From positions 97,001-161,000 of the forward strand of contig CAJNDS010002232.1 of the NCBI GenBank assembly GCA_905221605.1: DNA of 64,000 nucleotides. The letters run 5' to 3'. A program made the position numbers and the translations under genes. Below the pieces are notes generated by a model that was not told the DNA's origin, ran no database searches, and was given only the letters and a program-made list of their open reading frames with translations. Source of the DNA: Symbiodinium natans (lineage: Eukaryota; Sar; Dinophyceae; Suessiales; Symbiodiniaceae). This document shows, piece after piece, positions 20,299 to 29,890 of this stretch. How positions within the stretch are numbered: position 1 is the first letter of the stretch; each line of letters opens with the position of its first letter.

Positions 20299-20478
20299 CT
20301 AAACCCAACCCCCACACCCCCCCACCCCCCCCCCCCCCCCCCTCCCCCCACCCCCCCACCCCCCCCCCCCTCCCCCACCCCCCCCCCCCCCCCCCCCCTC
20401 CCCCCCCCCCTCCCCCCCCTCCCTCCCCCCCTCCCCCCCCCATCCCCCCCCCCCCCCTCCCCCCCCCCCTCCCCCCCC
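20299..20478 (-). repeat. 180-bp poly-C tract with T/A interruptions
   Basis: Runs of 5-16 C are separated by single T or A. The opposite strand is an almost pure G tract with strong G-quadruplex potential. The Gly-rich minus ORFs through it are artefacts. Confidence 0.95.
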
Positions 20479-20520
20479 AATCTTCAATTGTGAGGATCGA
20501 AGACTCGTCTCGAAACTTAA

Positions 20521-21302
20521 GGGTAGTTACATGGGCCGGCCCCGAATGTGATCCCTTGCCTCCCTTAAAGGGCTCTGATGTGTGGGCCCTTGGGTTCCCG
20601 AAGATTAAAGCTGCCGGCATTCGAGGCTCGTTATGGTTCCAAGATTAAAAAAGGCCTTGGGGATTCAACAATGCTCCGGTCTCTGAAATCTGCGTTTTCG
20701 GGAACTTAGATCCATGCATATATATATATATACATTTACATACACACATATATATATATGTATTATATATATACATACATACATATATTTGTGTATTCAT
20801 ACATGTAAACGCCAGGCGGTCAGGTCTTCGGGGGAGTATATGTAGTTCCACGAGAGCCCTAAACCCAGAGTGGGGCAAAGCCTTCCAGTCCGCAGTCTGA
20901 AGCTGCAAGAGTTTTAGGGTCTAAGGCTTTAGGGGGTTTAGGGTTTAGGGTTTAGGGTTTAGGGTTTAGGGTTTAGGGTTTAGGGTTTAGGGTTTAGGGT
21001 TTAGGGTTTAGGGTTTAGGGCCTTAGGCTCTGTAGGGTTTAGGGTTTAGGGTTTAGGGTTTAGGGTTTAGGGTTTAGGGTTTAGGGTTTAGGGTTGACGC
21101 AGAGGTTGGCATGAATGATGTCAATTTCGGCTCCTCTAAACTTGGCACTGGGGATGATCGAACTCGGGGTACCTTACTGGGGTCCTTATTACACATGGGA
21201 ATTCTACTATTTGAAAGTCTATTTTCGGGGTCCCCTATTTTCGCAAACCCCCACTGGGATCTAAGTAGATAGCTTGGGCTCTCTGGGTTGAGATATAGAC
21301 TA
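20521..21302. other. MITE remnants, microsatellite, arrays
   Basis: 20521-20600 is a family A relative (GGGTAGTTACATGGGCC...GTGGGCCCTTGGG). 20718-20790 is a TA/CATA microsatellite. Two adjacent G-rich arrays span 20935-21092. 21166-21258 is a family F element (GGGGTACCTTACTGGGGTCC ... GCAAACCCCCAC). Confidence 0.5.
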
Positions 21303-21412
21303 GGCTGCCCAGTAACCAAGGCTTAAAAAGGGAGCCCTTTTTTGCTTGAAGGGGTTTATAAGGGAACCTAAACCCCCCAAAAAGGGAATAAGGGTACTAC
21401 TGGGCATCCTAG
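21303..21412. mobile_element. MITE family D copy 2
   Basis: Same ends (GGCTGCCCAGTA and TACTGGGCATCCTAG) and same internal blocks as 7420-7529, in the same orientation. Confidence 0.7.
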
Positions 21413-23690
21413 TAGAGCACCCGAAGAGCACGTAGAAGCGCTCCATCCAGTGGCCTGTTTCGAGCTTCATGGACTTATGAACCAATCATGTCTGTACTAT
21501 ATGCCGCGTAAGAGCCCGAATATGGTAATATATAAGTACAGTTCTAAATTGCTTAATAAGTACCATGAACCTCCTTCCTAAACCCTAAAAACCCTAAAAA
21601 CCCTAAAGCCTAAACCCTAAACCCCGTGCCCATGGGGGCGGCACGCATGTGGCGATGTACTTGAATGGGCGGCCTCAGTGTTTAGGGCTTCGGGCTTGTT
21701 TAGGGTTTAGGGTTTAGGGCTTAGGGTTTAGGGTTTAGGGTTTCGGGCTGACCATGCAGTGATCGAGCAGATCTATCGGGTTACCCTAAACCCTCAGCCA
21801 TTCCTGGCTTGGGCTCCCGGGTTTGGGCATTAGGGTTTAGGCTGTAGTAGGCGTTCGGGTTTTTGGAGTTTAGGTCTTTAGGGCTTCAAGGTTTAGGGTT
21901 CTGCGCTGCCTCCCCCCGAAGGTTCATGGATACTTAGAAGTACGTCGTCTTGCCCAAAGAAGGTTGGGGTGTAGGGTTTTGACAAGGGTTTAGGGTGCCG
22001 GGCTTAGGGTTTCGAGTTTAGGGTACAAGCAGCCGTAACACAATCCATGCTACTTCGAACCTCCGAATAAGACATATCCTCGTAACCGTCGGGGCATGAC
22101 TCAAACGACCGAATAAGTCATATGAAGTAGGGTTTATATTTCTTGTATCCCCAAAAGGACACCCCAAATATACACTCACCAGTATTGAAAAGGAACCTCA
22201 TATACACTCACCAAAAACAGAAACATATACCCTGCCTCATATGATCTTGAACCCAGAACGCGAATAGAAAACGTGCCCAAGTTCTTCAGGGTTAAGGGTC
22301 TAGGCCTTTGGGTAGAGGTGCACGGGTCTGGCTTAAGGAGGATGTGCTGGCTGCTGCGTGAATGCATCCAACCCATACTTCAAACCCTCAAACCCGAAAG
22401 CCCTAAAACCCTGAAGCCCCCCTAAACCCTAGACCCAGGGTTCACCGGAGTCCCTAAACACGCCTGTCAACTATTCGAACCCTGCGAGCTTTAAACGGTA
22501 TTCGGGCCTATCAACCCTGAACCCTAAACCCTAAACCCTAAACCCTAAACCTAATCCGCAATTTCCAGCTCCACCTCAGCTAAACCAATCAAGTGTCATC
22601 TGAACCCTAAAGAACCCAAACCTTACAAAAAAAAAAGCCTAGATTCCAATAGGCCCTAGAAGCCCTAGAACCCTTACAACCCTAAACCTTGTAAACCCTA
22701 CCAAACCTTATAAGGGCCATGTTGGGGCAGAATCAGGGGAACCTCTTAGAAGGACAACCTTAAGCGCACGAGTCTTAATCCCGTGACCTAAACCCTAAAC
22801 CGTTGACTTGAGCAAGAGCCACCCAAGAAAGTGAAACATATTTCTTCCTGATTAGGGTAATATAGGAACCCCTATCTTCTATTCTTGAGGGTTCTTAAGC
22901 AAACAGTAGTTATACACCCTAAACCCTAAACCCTAAACCCTAAACCCTAAACCCTAAACCCTAAACCCTAAACCCTAAACCCTAAACCCCAAACCCTAAA
23001 CCCTAAACCCTAAATCTTTCATCTTAAGCTAAGAGGCCCATCGCTGAGATCTCCTTCAGGCTCCGCTCCAAAATCTGATCGCACCTGGGGGCATTGATGA
23101 CGCCCTGGACCCTGAACCCTGAACCCTGAAAACCCTGAAACCCTAAAGCCCTGAAACCCTGAAACCCTGAAATCCTGAAACCCTGAAACCCTGAAATCCT
23201 GAAACCCTGAAACCCTGAAACCCTGAAACCCTGAAACCCTAAAACCCTAAAACCCTGAAACCCTAGACCCCAAAACCCAAAACCCTAAACCCTGCTGATG
23301 ATGGCGCTCTAAGGGTCGAGGGGCAACATCCAAGGTTCAGAGCTTATAGGGTTTAGGGTTTAGGGTTCAGGGCTTACAGGGTTTCTGGGCTCGAGGCTGG
23401 ACCCTTCACACAGAAACGGCATACCGGGAAATACACAGCTGGGTTGGCCTTTAATCTCTCTGAAATATATTTTTATATAGGGGCCCTTGTAAACCCAAAT
23501 AAGGAAAACACAAAATGTCCCAAAATCACCGTCTAGGCCAAAGGCTGCCCACAATGCCAAACCCTTGCTAGGTATATCCCTAAACCCTTACTACCCAAAT
23601 GGGGGGGGGGGTTCCGAAAATCAGGGGCACCATAAGCTGCGCAAGCTGACACCTTCACGAGTTTGCGGGGGCTTTGATACCCCGGAATTT
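21413..23690. other. Mosaic without an assigned gene
   Basis: It includes a family C end (GTACCATGAACCTCC) at about 21551-21570 and degraded G-rich spacers at 21660-22030. 22030-22380 is a unique stretch with short direct repeats (CATATACACTCACC). 22840-22912 is a remnant of family E ending GGGTTCTTAAGCAAACAGTAG. A C-rich array runs 22917-23015 and a CCCTGAAA array 23105-23265. Confidence 0.4.
23105..23265 (-). repeat. CCCTGAAA octamer array
   Basis: About twenty units of CCCTGAAA or TCCTGAAA. It is an 8-bp variant of the telomere-type unit in a homogeneous block. Confidence 0.9.
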
Positions 23691-23691
23691 G

Positions 23692-23839
23692 CTACTATTT
23701 GCTTAAGAACCACCTCAAAAAACACAAAAAAACTTTCTAAGAAGGGGAATATATGGATTTACGCAAACCATGTTCTTCCTTATAGAGAAACATAGGGATT
23801 ATTGTCTTTCAACCTTTTGGGGGTTCTTAGCAACTAGTG
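23692..23839. mobile_element. MITE family E copy 1
   Basis: It begins CTACTATTTGCTTAAGAACC and ends GGGGGTTCTTAGCAACTAGTGG, an imperfect inverted repeat. It is A-rich internally. Both flanks contain open frames on the plus strand (…VCGGFDTP before, GPDPALATRRPQIAGLRDEA after), so the element could lie in, or form, an intron. Confidence 0.65.
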
Positions 23840-23847
23840 GAGTGTGA

Positions 23848-23938
23848 GGGTCCTGATCCAGCCCTTGCCACCAGGCGGCCACAGATCGCAGGCCTCCGGG
23901 ACGAAGCGCTCGTCGCAGAGTACCTGCTGGGAGTTCAG
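23848..23938 (+). CDS. Exon-like segment after MITE E1
   Basis: On the plus strand, directly after the MITE end and GTGTGAG, about 30 codons read GPDPALATRRPQIAGLRDEA then LVAEYLLGVQG, with strongly G/C-rich third positions. A second plus frame is open but Ser/Pro-rich. No family is recognised. Confidence 0.35.
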
Positions 23939-23964
23939 GGGCGTAGGGTTGATCATGGGTTCCC

Positions 23965-24090
23965 CTACTACCCCCCTCCGTACTACCCCCTCGGTTCTGC
24001 CCCAAAATTAAGGCTATTTAGGGATTGCACATTATTCAGGTTCTTTTAACGGGGGAAATTAGTAGTATAGAGGGGGTAGTAGGGAACCCA
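23965..24090. mobile_element. MITE family H copy 1
   Basis: CCCTACTACCCCCTCCGTAC at the left pairs with GTATAGAGGGGGTAGTAGGG at the right, with an AT-rich loop. A second copy lies at 32735-32880 (CCCCTACTACTGC ... AGGGGGTAGTAGGG). Confidence 0.65.
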
Positions 24091-24575
24091 TGAGTTGAAG
24101 GTGACTTGCAATTCCAGACACCCGAAATACAGGGCGTGAGCCGGAAGCCAAGTCTGTGTCACCCTGAAACCCCCTGTGCAGGAAAACCCCAACCCTAGAC
24201 CCGCGACCCTGCACCCTAAGCCCTACCTGCACCCCCCCGAAGTACCTCTTTACAAGGGCCTTGGGGGCTCCTGAAAGGGTACTTTGGGGGCTTCAAGTAA
24301 ACACTAAGCCCTAGACCCGAAACCCTATACCCAAAACCCTAGATCCTAAACCCTGAACCCTAAACCCTAAACCCTAACCCTAAACCCTAAACCCTAAACC
24401 CTAAACCCCCATGTGTTGATATAACCATTGAATCGTGGGGTGGCCGCGGCATTCAAGCTTTGAAAGACATGTTCATATCCTAGCAGAGTGTACATCGGAC
24501 ATCGCTAAGGAGCATAACTACAGCATAGCTTTAAAGGGCTTAGGGTTTAGGATTTAGGGTTTAGGGTTTAGGGTG
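24091..24575. other. Spacers and arrays
   Basis: 24345-24410 is a C-rich array. 24410-24535 is a unique spacer without a convincing frame. 24540-24575 is a short G-rich array. Confidence 0.4.
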
Positions 24576-24713
24576 CCTTGCAGGCCTTGCATGGACATTC
24601 AAGGCAAGACAGGTCCGCTCCGTTGCATTCACGAACTGCCGTCAGACACCTGACCGCCCCCTCGCTCTTCTTCACGCACCGCGTGCACATCAGCGAGGAA
24701 GAGCCGCCCTTCC
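24576..24713 (-). CDS. Cys-rich exon-like segment (zinc-binding style)
   Basis: On the minus strand, 45 codons are open with G/C-rich third positions: GKGGSSSLMCTRCVKKSEGA, then RCLTAVRECNGADLSCLECP, then CKACK. The eight cysteines (CxxC...C...C...CxxCxCxxC) suggest a metal-binding module, but the pattern does not match a family I can name. The segment starts immediately after the end of MITE E2, whose terminal ...AAATAGTAG would act as its splice acceptor. The 3' end runs into a TTTAGGG-related array via TGCAAGG. A plus frame is also open but lacks such pattern. Confidence 0.45.
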
Positions 24714-24821
24714 CTACTATTTGCTGGTAAAACCCTCACATATTAAACAAAAAAAAACCTATATTACCCTTACAAGGAAGAACATTTTTGAGTTTTTTGG
24801 GGGTTCTTAAGCAATTGGTAG
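24714..24821. mobile_element. MITE family E copy 2, abutting a Cys-rich segment
   Basis: Ends CTACTATTTGC and GGGGTTCTTAAGCAATTGGTAG; AT-rich interior with ATATTACCCTTACAAGG, also seen in the 58.6-kb copy (GATATTACCCTTGTGAGG). Read on the minus strand it ends ...GCAAATAGTAG directly before the open Cys-rich segment. Confidence 0.65.
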
Positions 24822-25602
24822 TTCCACCAGAACGCCCAGTTTTGCTTCCCCCCCCCCCCATCCACGCCCACGGGAGAACTCCGGAATGAGCTAAACCCTA
24901 AACCATCAAACCCTAAAGCCCAAACCCCAAACCCAAACCCTAAACCCTAAACCCTGAACCCTGCACAATAAAACCCTAAAACCCTAAAGCCTAAAACCCT
25001 AAACCCTAAACCCTAAAACCTAAACCCTAAACCTAACCCTAAACCCTAAGCCCTAAACCCTAACCACTGTCGCTGAGTAGATGTCGCTGCTAGAATGCAA
25101 TGGCCAGACACGCTGCATGACTGCTCACTCGCCATAACATGCTGCCGAATCAACACCACAGCCGAATTCAAAACCCGAAGCCCCAAACAGCAAGACGAAG
25201 TTGGCTGGAACCTTGCGAGCTGTGAGTTGAAGGGGCATCATAGTAAAGTTATAAATAGACCAGAAGGCTGTGAGTAAATATTCCGACCCCTATACTAGGG
25301 CTTCAGAGCTTCACAAGAATCTCGGAAGCTTCCGTTGCCTGGCTTTCTACTAATTGCTTAAGAATCCCCCGGAAAAAAACATGAAAATATGCAGAATCCT
25401 CCTTAAAAGGGCAATATCGGCATTTTCATTAGCAAACCTAGGGCTTAGGGCTTAGTGTTTAGGGTTGTCGGTTTAGGGTTAGGGTTTAGGTGCAGGCGTA
25501 GGGTTTAGGGTTTAGGGTGAATCTTCATCTCTACTTGCTCAGTGCCTCTCCAATGACGCGGCGTACCAAAGCGTCCACCTCCTCAAGGCACTGGCAGCTT
25601 TC
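24822..25602. other. Arrays, unique spacer, MITE E copy
   Basis: 24900-25065 is a degraded C-rich array. 25070-25345 is a unique spacer, open on the plus strand for about 55 codons but without third-position bias. 25348-25440 is a family E relative (CTACTAATTGCTTAAGAATCCCCC). Confidence 0.4.
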
Positions 25603-25752
25603 TTAGGGTAGTTGCATGGTCCCTCAATATGGGCCCTTAAACAGGGTTCCCTTATATACCCCTTCTATACCCTATATAACCCAAGGGCCCATACTTCAGA
25701 ACCCTTGAAAGATGGTCAGGGAGCGTATTAAGTGACCGTGTAACTACCTTAA
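25603..25752. mobile_element. MITE family A copy (compact, no telomere insert)
   Basis: It begins TTAGGGTAGTTGCATGGTCC and ends GTGACCGTGTAACTACCTTAA, with inner TATGGGCCCTT and AAGGGCCCATACTTCAG blocks pairing. It serves as the reference layout for copies that carry telomere-type inserts. Confidence 0.7.
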
Positions 25753-26340
25753 CTTGGACAGCTGACCCCCCCCCCCTACTACGTAGCTCGTAAAGTGTAG
25801 GCTTAAGGCGTAGGGCTTCGGGTGAATCTTCATCTCTACCAACCTCTGACACGAATTTAGGGTAACCCTGAACCCAACACCATCCATAGAGACGGAGATA
25901 GTTATTTCAAAATGTTTTGTGGATGTACTATAAGTTGCAAATGTCTGCTAGCAATGTTTAACGAGCTTGTAAAGGTTCTTCACTATACTATGGACAAAGC
26001 AAAAAAACCTGGCAGTGCTCACAATAAGACTACTTATACTTGCACTTGCACTTGCACTTGTAGTTGAACTTCTACTTCTATACTTGGACCTGTACTTGTA
26101 CTTAGATTGCAAAGTTGCGGCCGGTTCACAAGGATGTGGATTCTTGTATTTATGTGCTGATTGCTACTGAATATCGGAAGCACATCTTGAACGCTGGCGG
26201 GGGTACGTTGGCTATTGAATTATTGTTGTTTGCTTCCAACACCGGGATCCCCAGTGTAAAGAGCTTAGGGTTTAGGCACCTTATGTACTGGTTCTCTGTC
26301 CCACGCGCCCCAAAACCAAAGAAAACCCGGTTTAGGGTTT
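25753..26340. other. AT-richer unique region
   Basis: 26030-26105 is a hexamer-like ACTTGC/ACTTGT/ACTTCT repeat. 26110-26280 is open on the plus strand (RPVHKDVDSCIYVLIATEYR and on to SNTGIPSVKSLG, about 55 codons), but third positions are not G/C-rich. It could be a decayed coding fragment. Confidence 0.3.
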
Positions 26341-26493
26341 AGGGTTTAGGGTTTAGGGTTTAGGGTCAGGATTTAGGGCCCATGTTCTCAAACCTCTAGG
26401 TGACACGGTCTGCGTCGGCAGAAACCCACTGAAACAAAGCCCTGCAGCCCAAAAACCCGAAAAGCCTGAAGGCGGAAACCCAAGTGAGAAGTG

Positions 26494-26757
26494 ACCCTAA
26501 ACCCTAAACCCTAAACCCTAAACCCTAAACCCTAAACCCTAAACCCTAAACCCTAAACCTAAACCCTAAACCCTAAACCCTAAACCCTAAACCCTAAACC
26601 CTAAACCCTAAACCCTAACCCTAACCCCCAAAACCCAAAACCCCAAACCCTAAACCCTAAACCCTAAACCCTACACCCTAAACCCTAAACCCTAAACCCT
26701 AAACCCGAAACCCTAAACCCTAAACCCTAAACCCTAAGCCCTAAGCCCTAAACCCTA
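26494..26757 (-). repeat. Long CCCTAAA array
   Basis: About 265 bp of mostly perfect units with a few variants (CCCCAAAA, CCCTACA, CCCGAAA, CCCTAAG). Confidence 0.95.
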
Positions 26758-27045
26758 AACCCCCGAAAAACCCCGTGGCACCTCCGCGGAGTGCACAGCA
26801 AGAGCGGCAGCAGCGGGGTCCTCCCCAGCACGACTTGGAGGGTACATGGGGGGAGAGGGGGTGGGGGGCTTTAGGGGGCTAAGGTTTAGGGTTTAGGGTT
26901 TAGGGTTTAGGGTTTGGGGTTTAGGGTTTAGGGTTTAGGGTTCAGGGGGCTTAAGGGGCTTTGGGGGTCTAGGGGGCTTCGGGGGCCTGGGGGCTTAGGG
27001 GGACAGCCTGCTAAGGGGGCTTAGGGGGGGAAGGGGGCTTTAGGG

Positions 27046-27437
27046 GCGGATCTACTGCTCCGAACACGATCACATCTTTCTGGAATCTTCGCCGCGGCCA
27101 ACTTTCGAAGGGTCTTCACTCCAACCAGTAACGGAACTCCTTCGACATCAAGAGCATATACCCCAAGGTTAACTTTATGGGCGCCCAGCGATTGTCCGAC
27201 CAGCACATGAGAAGCTGAGTACCCATGAGCCCCCATTGCCAAACTTGAACCGTTTGGGTCATTGGAAACGACCACCGGATCTCGTTTCCCTGACGCCTGA
27301 AATCAGAGCTTCCAAGGCGGGTAAACAGCCAACAGTTTCGGTGGCACCAGAATCAATCACAGCAAAACCCTCTTACTCTTCAGTGGCTTGCTTGGCTTGC
27401 AGCAAAACGGTGTCCTCCAGGCTCCCACTTGCCGCTT
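27046..27437 (-). pseudogene. Ty1/copia-type retrotransposon protease fragment
   Basis: On the minus strand the upstream frame reads GFAVIDSGATETVG, with the D-S/T-G-A active-site loop of retropepsin-like aspartic proteases. A second frame continues NDPNGSSLAMGAHG, then LVGQSLGAHKVNLGVYALDV and LLVGVKTLRKLAAA, matching the later strands of that fold as seen in copia-type elements of dinoflagellates (established family pattern, recalled). A one-base frameshift lies near 27275-27290. No integrase or reverse transcriptase follows. Both ends stop in GGGGCTTAGG-type repeats, so this is a lone fragment embedded in degraded telomere-type sequence. Confidence 0.65.
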
Positions 27438-29147
27438 AGGGGGCTTAGGGGACTTTGCAGAAACTAAAAAAGCAACCCTTACATAAGCAATTCAGCTATG
27501 GAGGTAGTTATCTAAGGGCTTTAGGGTTTAGGGCTTAAGGATTTCGGGGTTTTATGTTAACCTTTACATAAGCTATTCAGCTATGGAGACATAGTTATGC
27601 AAGGGTTTTTAGGGTTTCGGGGTTTTATGTTTAGGGTCTCCTGGGAAGTTAGACTGGGGGATTGGGACTTGGAGGTTCATAATGGTACTTTTGATACTTA
27701 TAGCGTGTTATACGTGGGGGCAACTATGGGAACGGTTGACCCCTTAGAGTTTGGAGTGTGCGGTTTAGGGTTTGGGGTTTATGGGCTACGGGGTTCGGGT
27801 TTAGGGCTTAGTTGTTGTTTTTTTTTTTTTTTTGGTGTGTGTGTGTGAGGCCCAGGGTTTTCAGTATAGCAACTATGGCTGTCACTGTAGTTTTATTTAG
27901 GGTCCTTCTAGCCCTACTGTTAAGTACCCATGGGCTAGCGATTGCAGGGCTTTAGGGTTTCGTCGAAAGTTTACTAGGGTTTCAGGGTTGAGGGCTTCAT
28001 GGGAAGTTTTTTGGGGGTTTTTGGGCTTAGGGTTTCGTGGGTAGCTCTAGGAGAGTTTCAAGGATTATGAAGGGTTTCAGCGTGGTTCTACTAGGTTCGG
28101 AGTTTAGGATTTGCCGGGTTTGGGGTTTCAAGGTTCAGGGGTTCAGTTTTGGGATTCAGGGTTTAGTGTGGGGCGGAGAGGGAAATCCTAAGCCCTAAGC
28201 CCTAAGCCCACACTTGATCAAGGCCCAGTAACTTTCTGAGAAGTGTTCTAATTCTGGGGTCCTGTCCGCTGAAAGCAGCCATGCTGGTGGGCTGCATGGC
28301 TCACCACTCTCTGAAGTTCGGGGCTTCAAAGGCGGGAAACACAAGCTGACGGTCTTTCCGTGTTCATGCGTTGCAACCTTCGCTGTCTTCGACTCGGCTG
28401 TTGCAGGTTCGGACTCTAAACACTAAACCCTAAACCCGAAACCCAAGACCCTGACGGGATTCAAGTTTCCCGACACCTTTTTCTGTTTCTTGGTGGTTTT
28501 TGCTTGTTTCGTTGTTGTTTTTTTTGTTGGGGGGGGGGGGGGGGGGGGGGTTTTGCAGGTTTTTTCAGGGTTTGGGGGGTTTGGGTGTTGGGGTTGTTGT
28601 GGCTTTGAAGGCCAAGTTAGGACTTTCAGGGAGTCTGGGTTTAGGAGGCTGGGGCTGGTGGGATCTCCTCGGGTGTAGGGTTTAGGGTTTAGGGTTTAGG
28701 GTTTACGGTTTCGGGTTTAGGGTTTAGGGGTTGGGGTTTAGTGTTTAGGGTGTCATCAGCCTTTGGCGACTTGCCAAGTGAGTTGGCGGCTTCAGCCAAG
28801 ATTGCGCCGTTGAAAAGTGTCGGTGTGAGTTGACCTGCCTCCCCCGCCCCCACTTCGATCCTCCACTTAAGGGGTATAAGGAGGGACCCCTAGAAGGGAC
28901 CCTTGATCTTATCCCTGATCCCCTTTCCAACTCCTAGACATAGTCCCTTTCTACCTAAGTAGCCACTAAATAACCCCCCTAAACCCTAAACCCTGAACCC
29001 TGAACCCTGAACCCTAAACCCTAAGAAACGTCTCTCCTTGAGTCCCTTGAAAGTACCTCCGAAGATACGAAACGCCCCATTAAGGTGCTTTTGAGGGCGA
29101 GGAGAACGATAATGGCTCCGCCTGTGCATCCGCAGCTTCTTCGCTTG
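27438..29147. other. G-rich spacers, MITEs, poly-G
   Basis: 27470-27640 holds two near-copies of ACATAAGC(A/T)ATTCAGCTATGGAG. 27820-27850 is a T/GT tract. 28140-28440 is a unique spacer without a clear gene. 28528-28551 is poly-G. 28866-28978 is a family G element (CTTAAGGGGTATAAGGAGGG ... CTACCTAAGTAG). Confidence 0.4.
28866..28978. mobile_element. Dispersed element family G copy 1
   Basis: The order CTTAAGGGGTATAAGGAGGG, ACCCCTAGAAGG, ATAGTCCCT and TACCTAAGTA is repeated at 53930-54045. No coding content is visible. Confidence 0.55.
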
Positions 29148-29430
29148 CCCTAAACCCTAAACCCTAAACCCTAAACCCTAAACCCTAAACCCTAAACCCT
29201 AAACCCTAAACCCTAAACCCTAAACCCTAAAACCTAAACCCTAAACCCTAAACCCTAAACCCTAAACCCTAAACCCTAAACCCTAAACCCTAAACCCTCT
29301 AAACCCTAAACCCTAAACCCTAAACCCTAAACCCTAAACCCTAAACCCTAAACCCTAAACCCTAAACCCTAAACCCTAAACCCTAAACCCTAAACCCTAA
29401 ACCCTAAACCCTAAACCCTAAACCCTAAAC
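29148..29430 (-). repeat. Longest CCCTAAA array in the window
   Basis: About 280 bp, roughly 40 units, with only two or three imperfect units. Its homogeneity suggests recent addition or expansion. Confidence 0.97.
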
Positions 29431-29516
29431 CGAATCGAAACCTCAACCCTCGATGCCCCAAGTTCGGCACTTCCCAGGTCGGAGCCTCCCAGAGCTCACA
29501 TGGCCCGTAGTCGGTT

Positions 29517-29690
29517 TAGGGTTTAGGGTTTTGGGCTTAGGGTTTACTAAACTAGGGTTTAGGGTTTAGGGTTTAGGGTTTAGGGTTTAGGGTTTAGGGT
29601 TTAGGGTTTAGGGTTTAGGGTTTAGGGTTTAGGGTTTGGGGTTTGGGGTTTGGGGTTTAGGGCTTAGGGTTTAGGGTTTAGGGGGTTTTA
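29517..29690 (+). repeat. TTTAGGG array in opposite orientation
   Basis: It faces the 29148-29430 array across an 85-bp spacer, giving a large inverted repeat of telomere-type DNA. It ends with TTTGGGG variants. Confidence 0.95.
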
Positions 29691-29814
29691 AGTTGATGGC
29701 TTGACAGGTCGGGCTCCTCCACCAAGTACCCCTAAATAAAGGGGGGGGGGCAAGGGTACTTTGAAGGCTTCAGGGTCTCGGTGGACTGGCTCTCGGGTTC
29801 GGGTTCTGGGGGAA

Positions 29815-29890
29815 TTAGGGTTGAGGGTTTAGGGTTTAGGGTTGAGGGTTTAGGGTTGAGGGTTTAGGGTTGAGGGTTTAGGGTTGAGGG
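29815..29890 (+). repeat. 14-bp higher-order repeat TTTAGGGTTGAGGG
   Basis: Alternating TTTAGGG and TTGAGGG heptamers, about five dimer units. Confidence 0.9.

Noticed and set aside
20166-20620. Gly-rich proteins on the minus strand
   Set aside because: Translations of the poly-C/poly-G tract; same for Gly- and Pro-rich frames at 63.1-63.4 kb.
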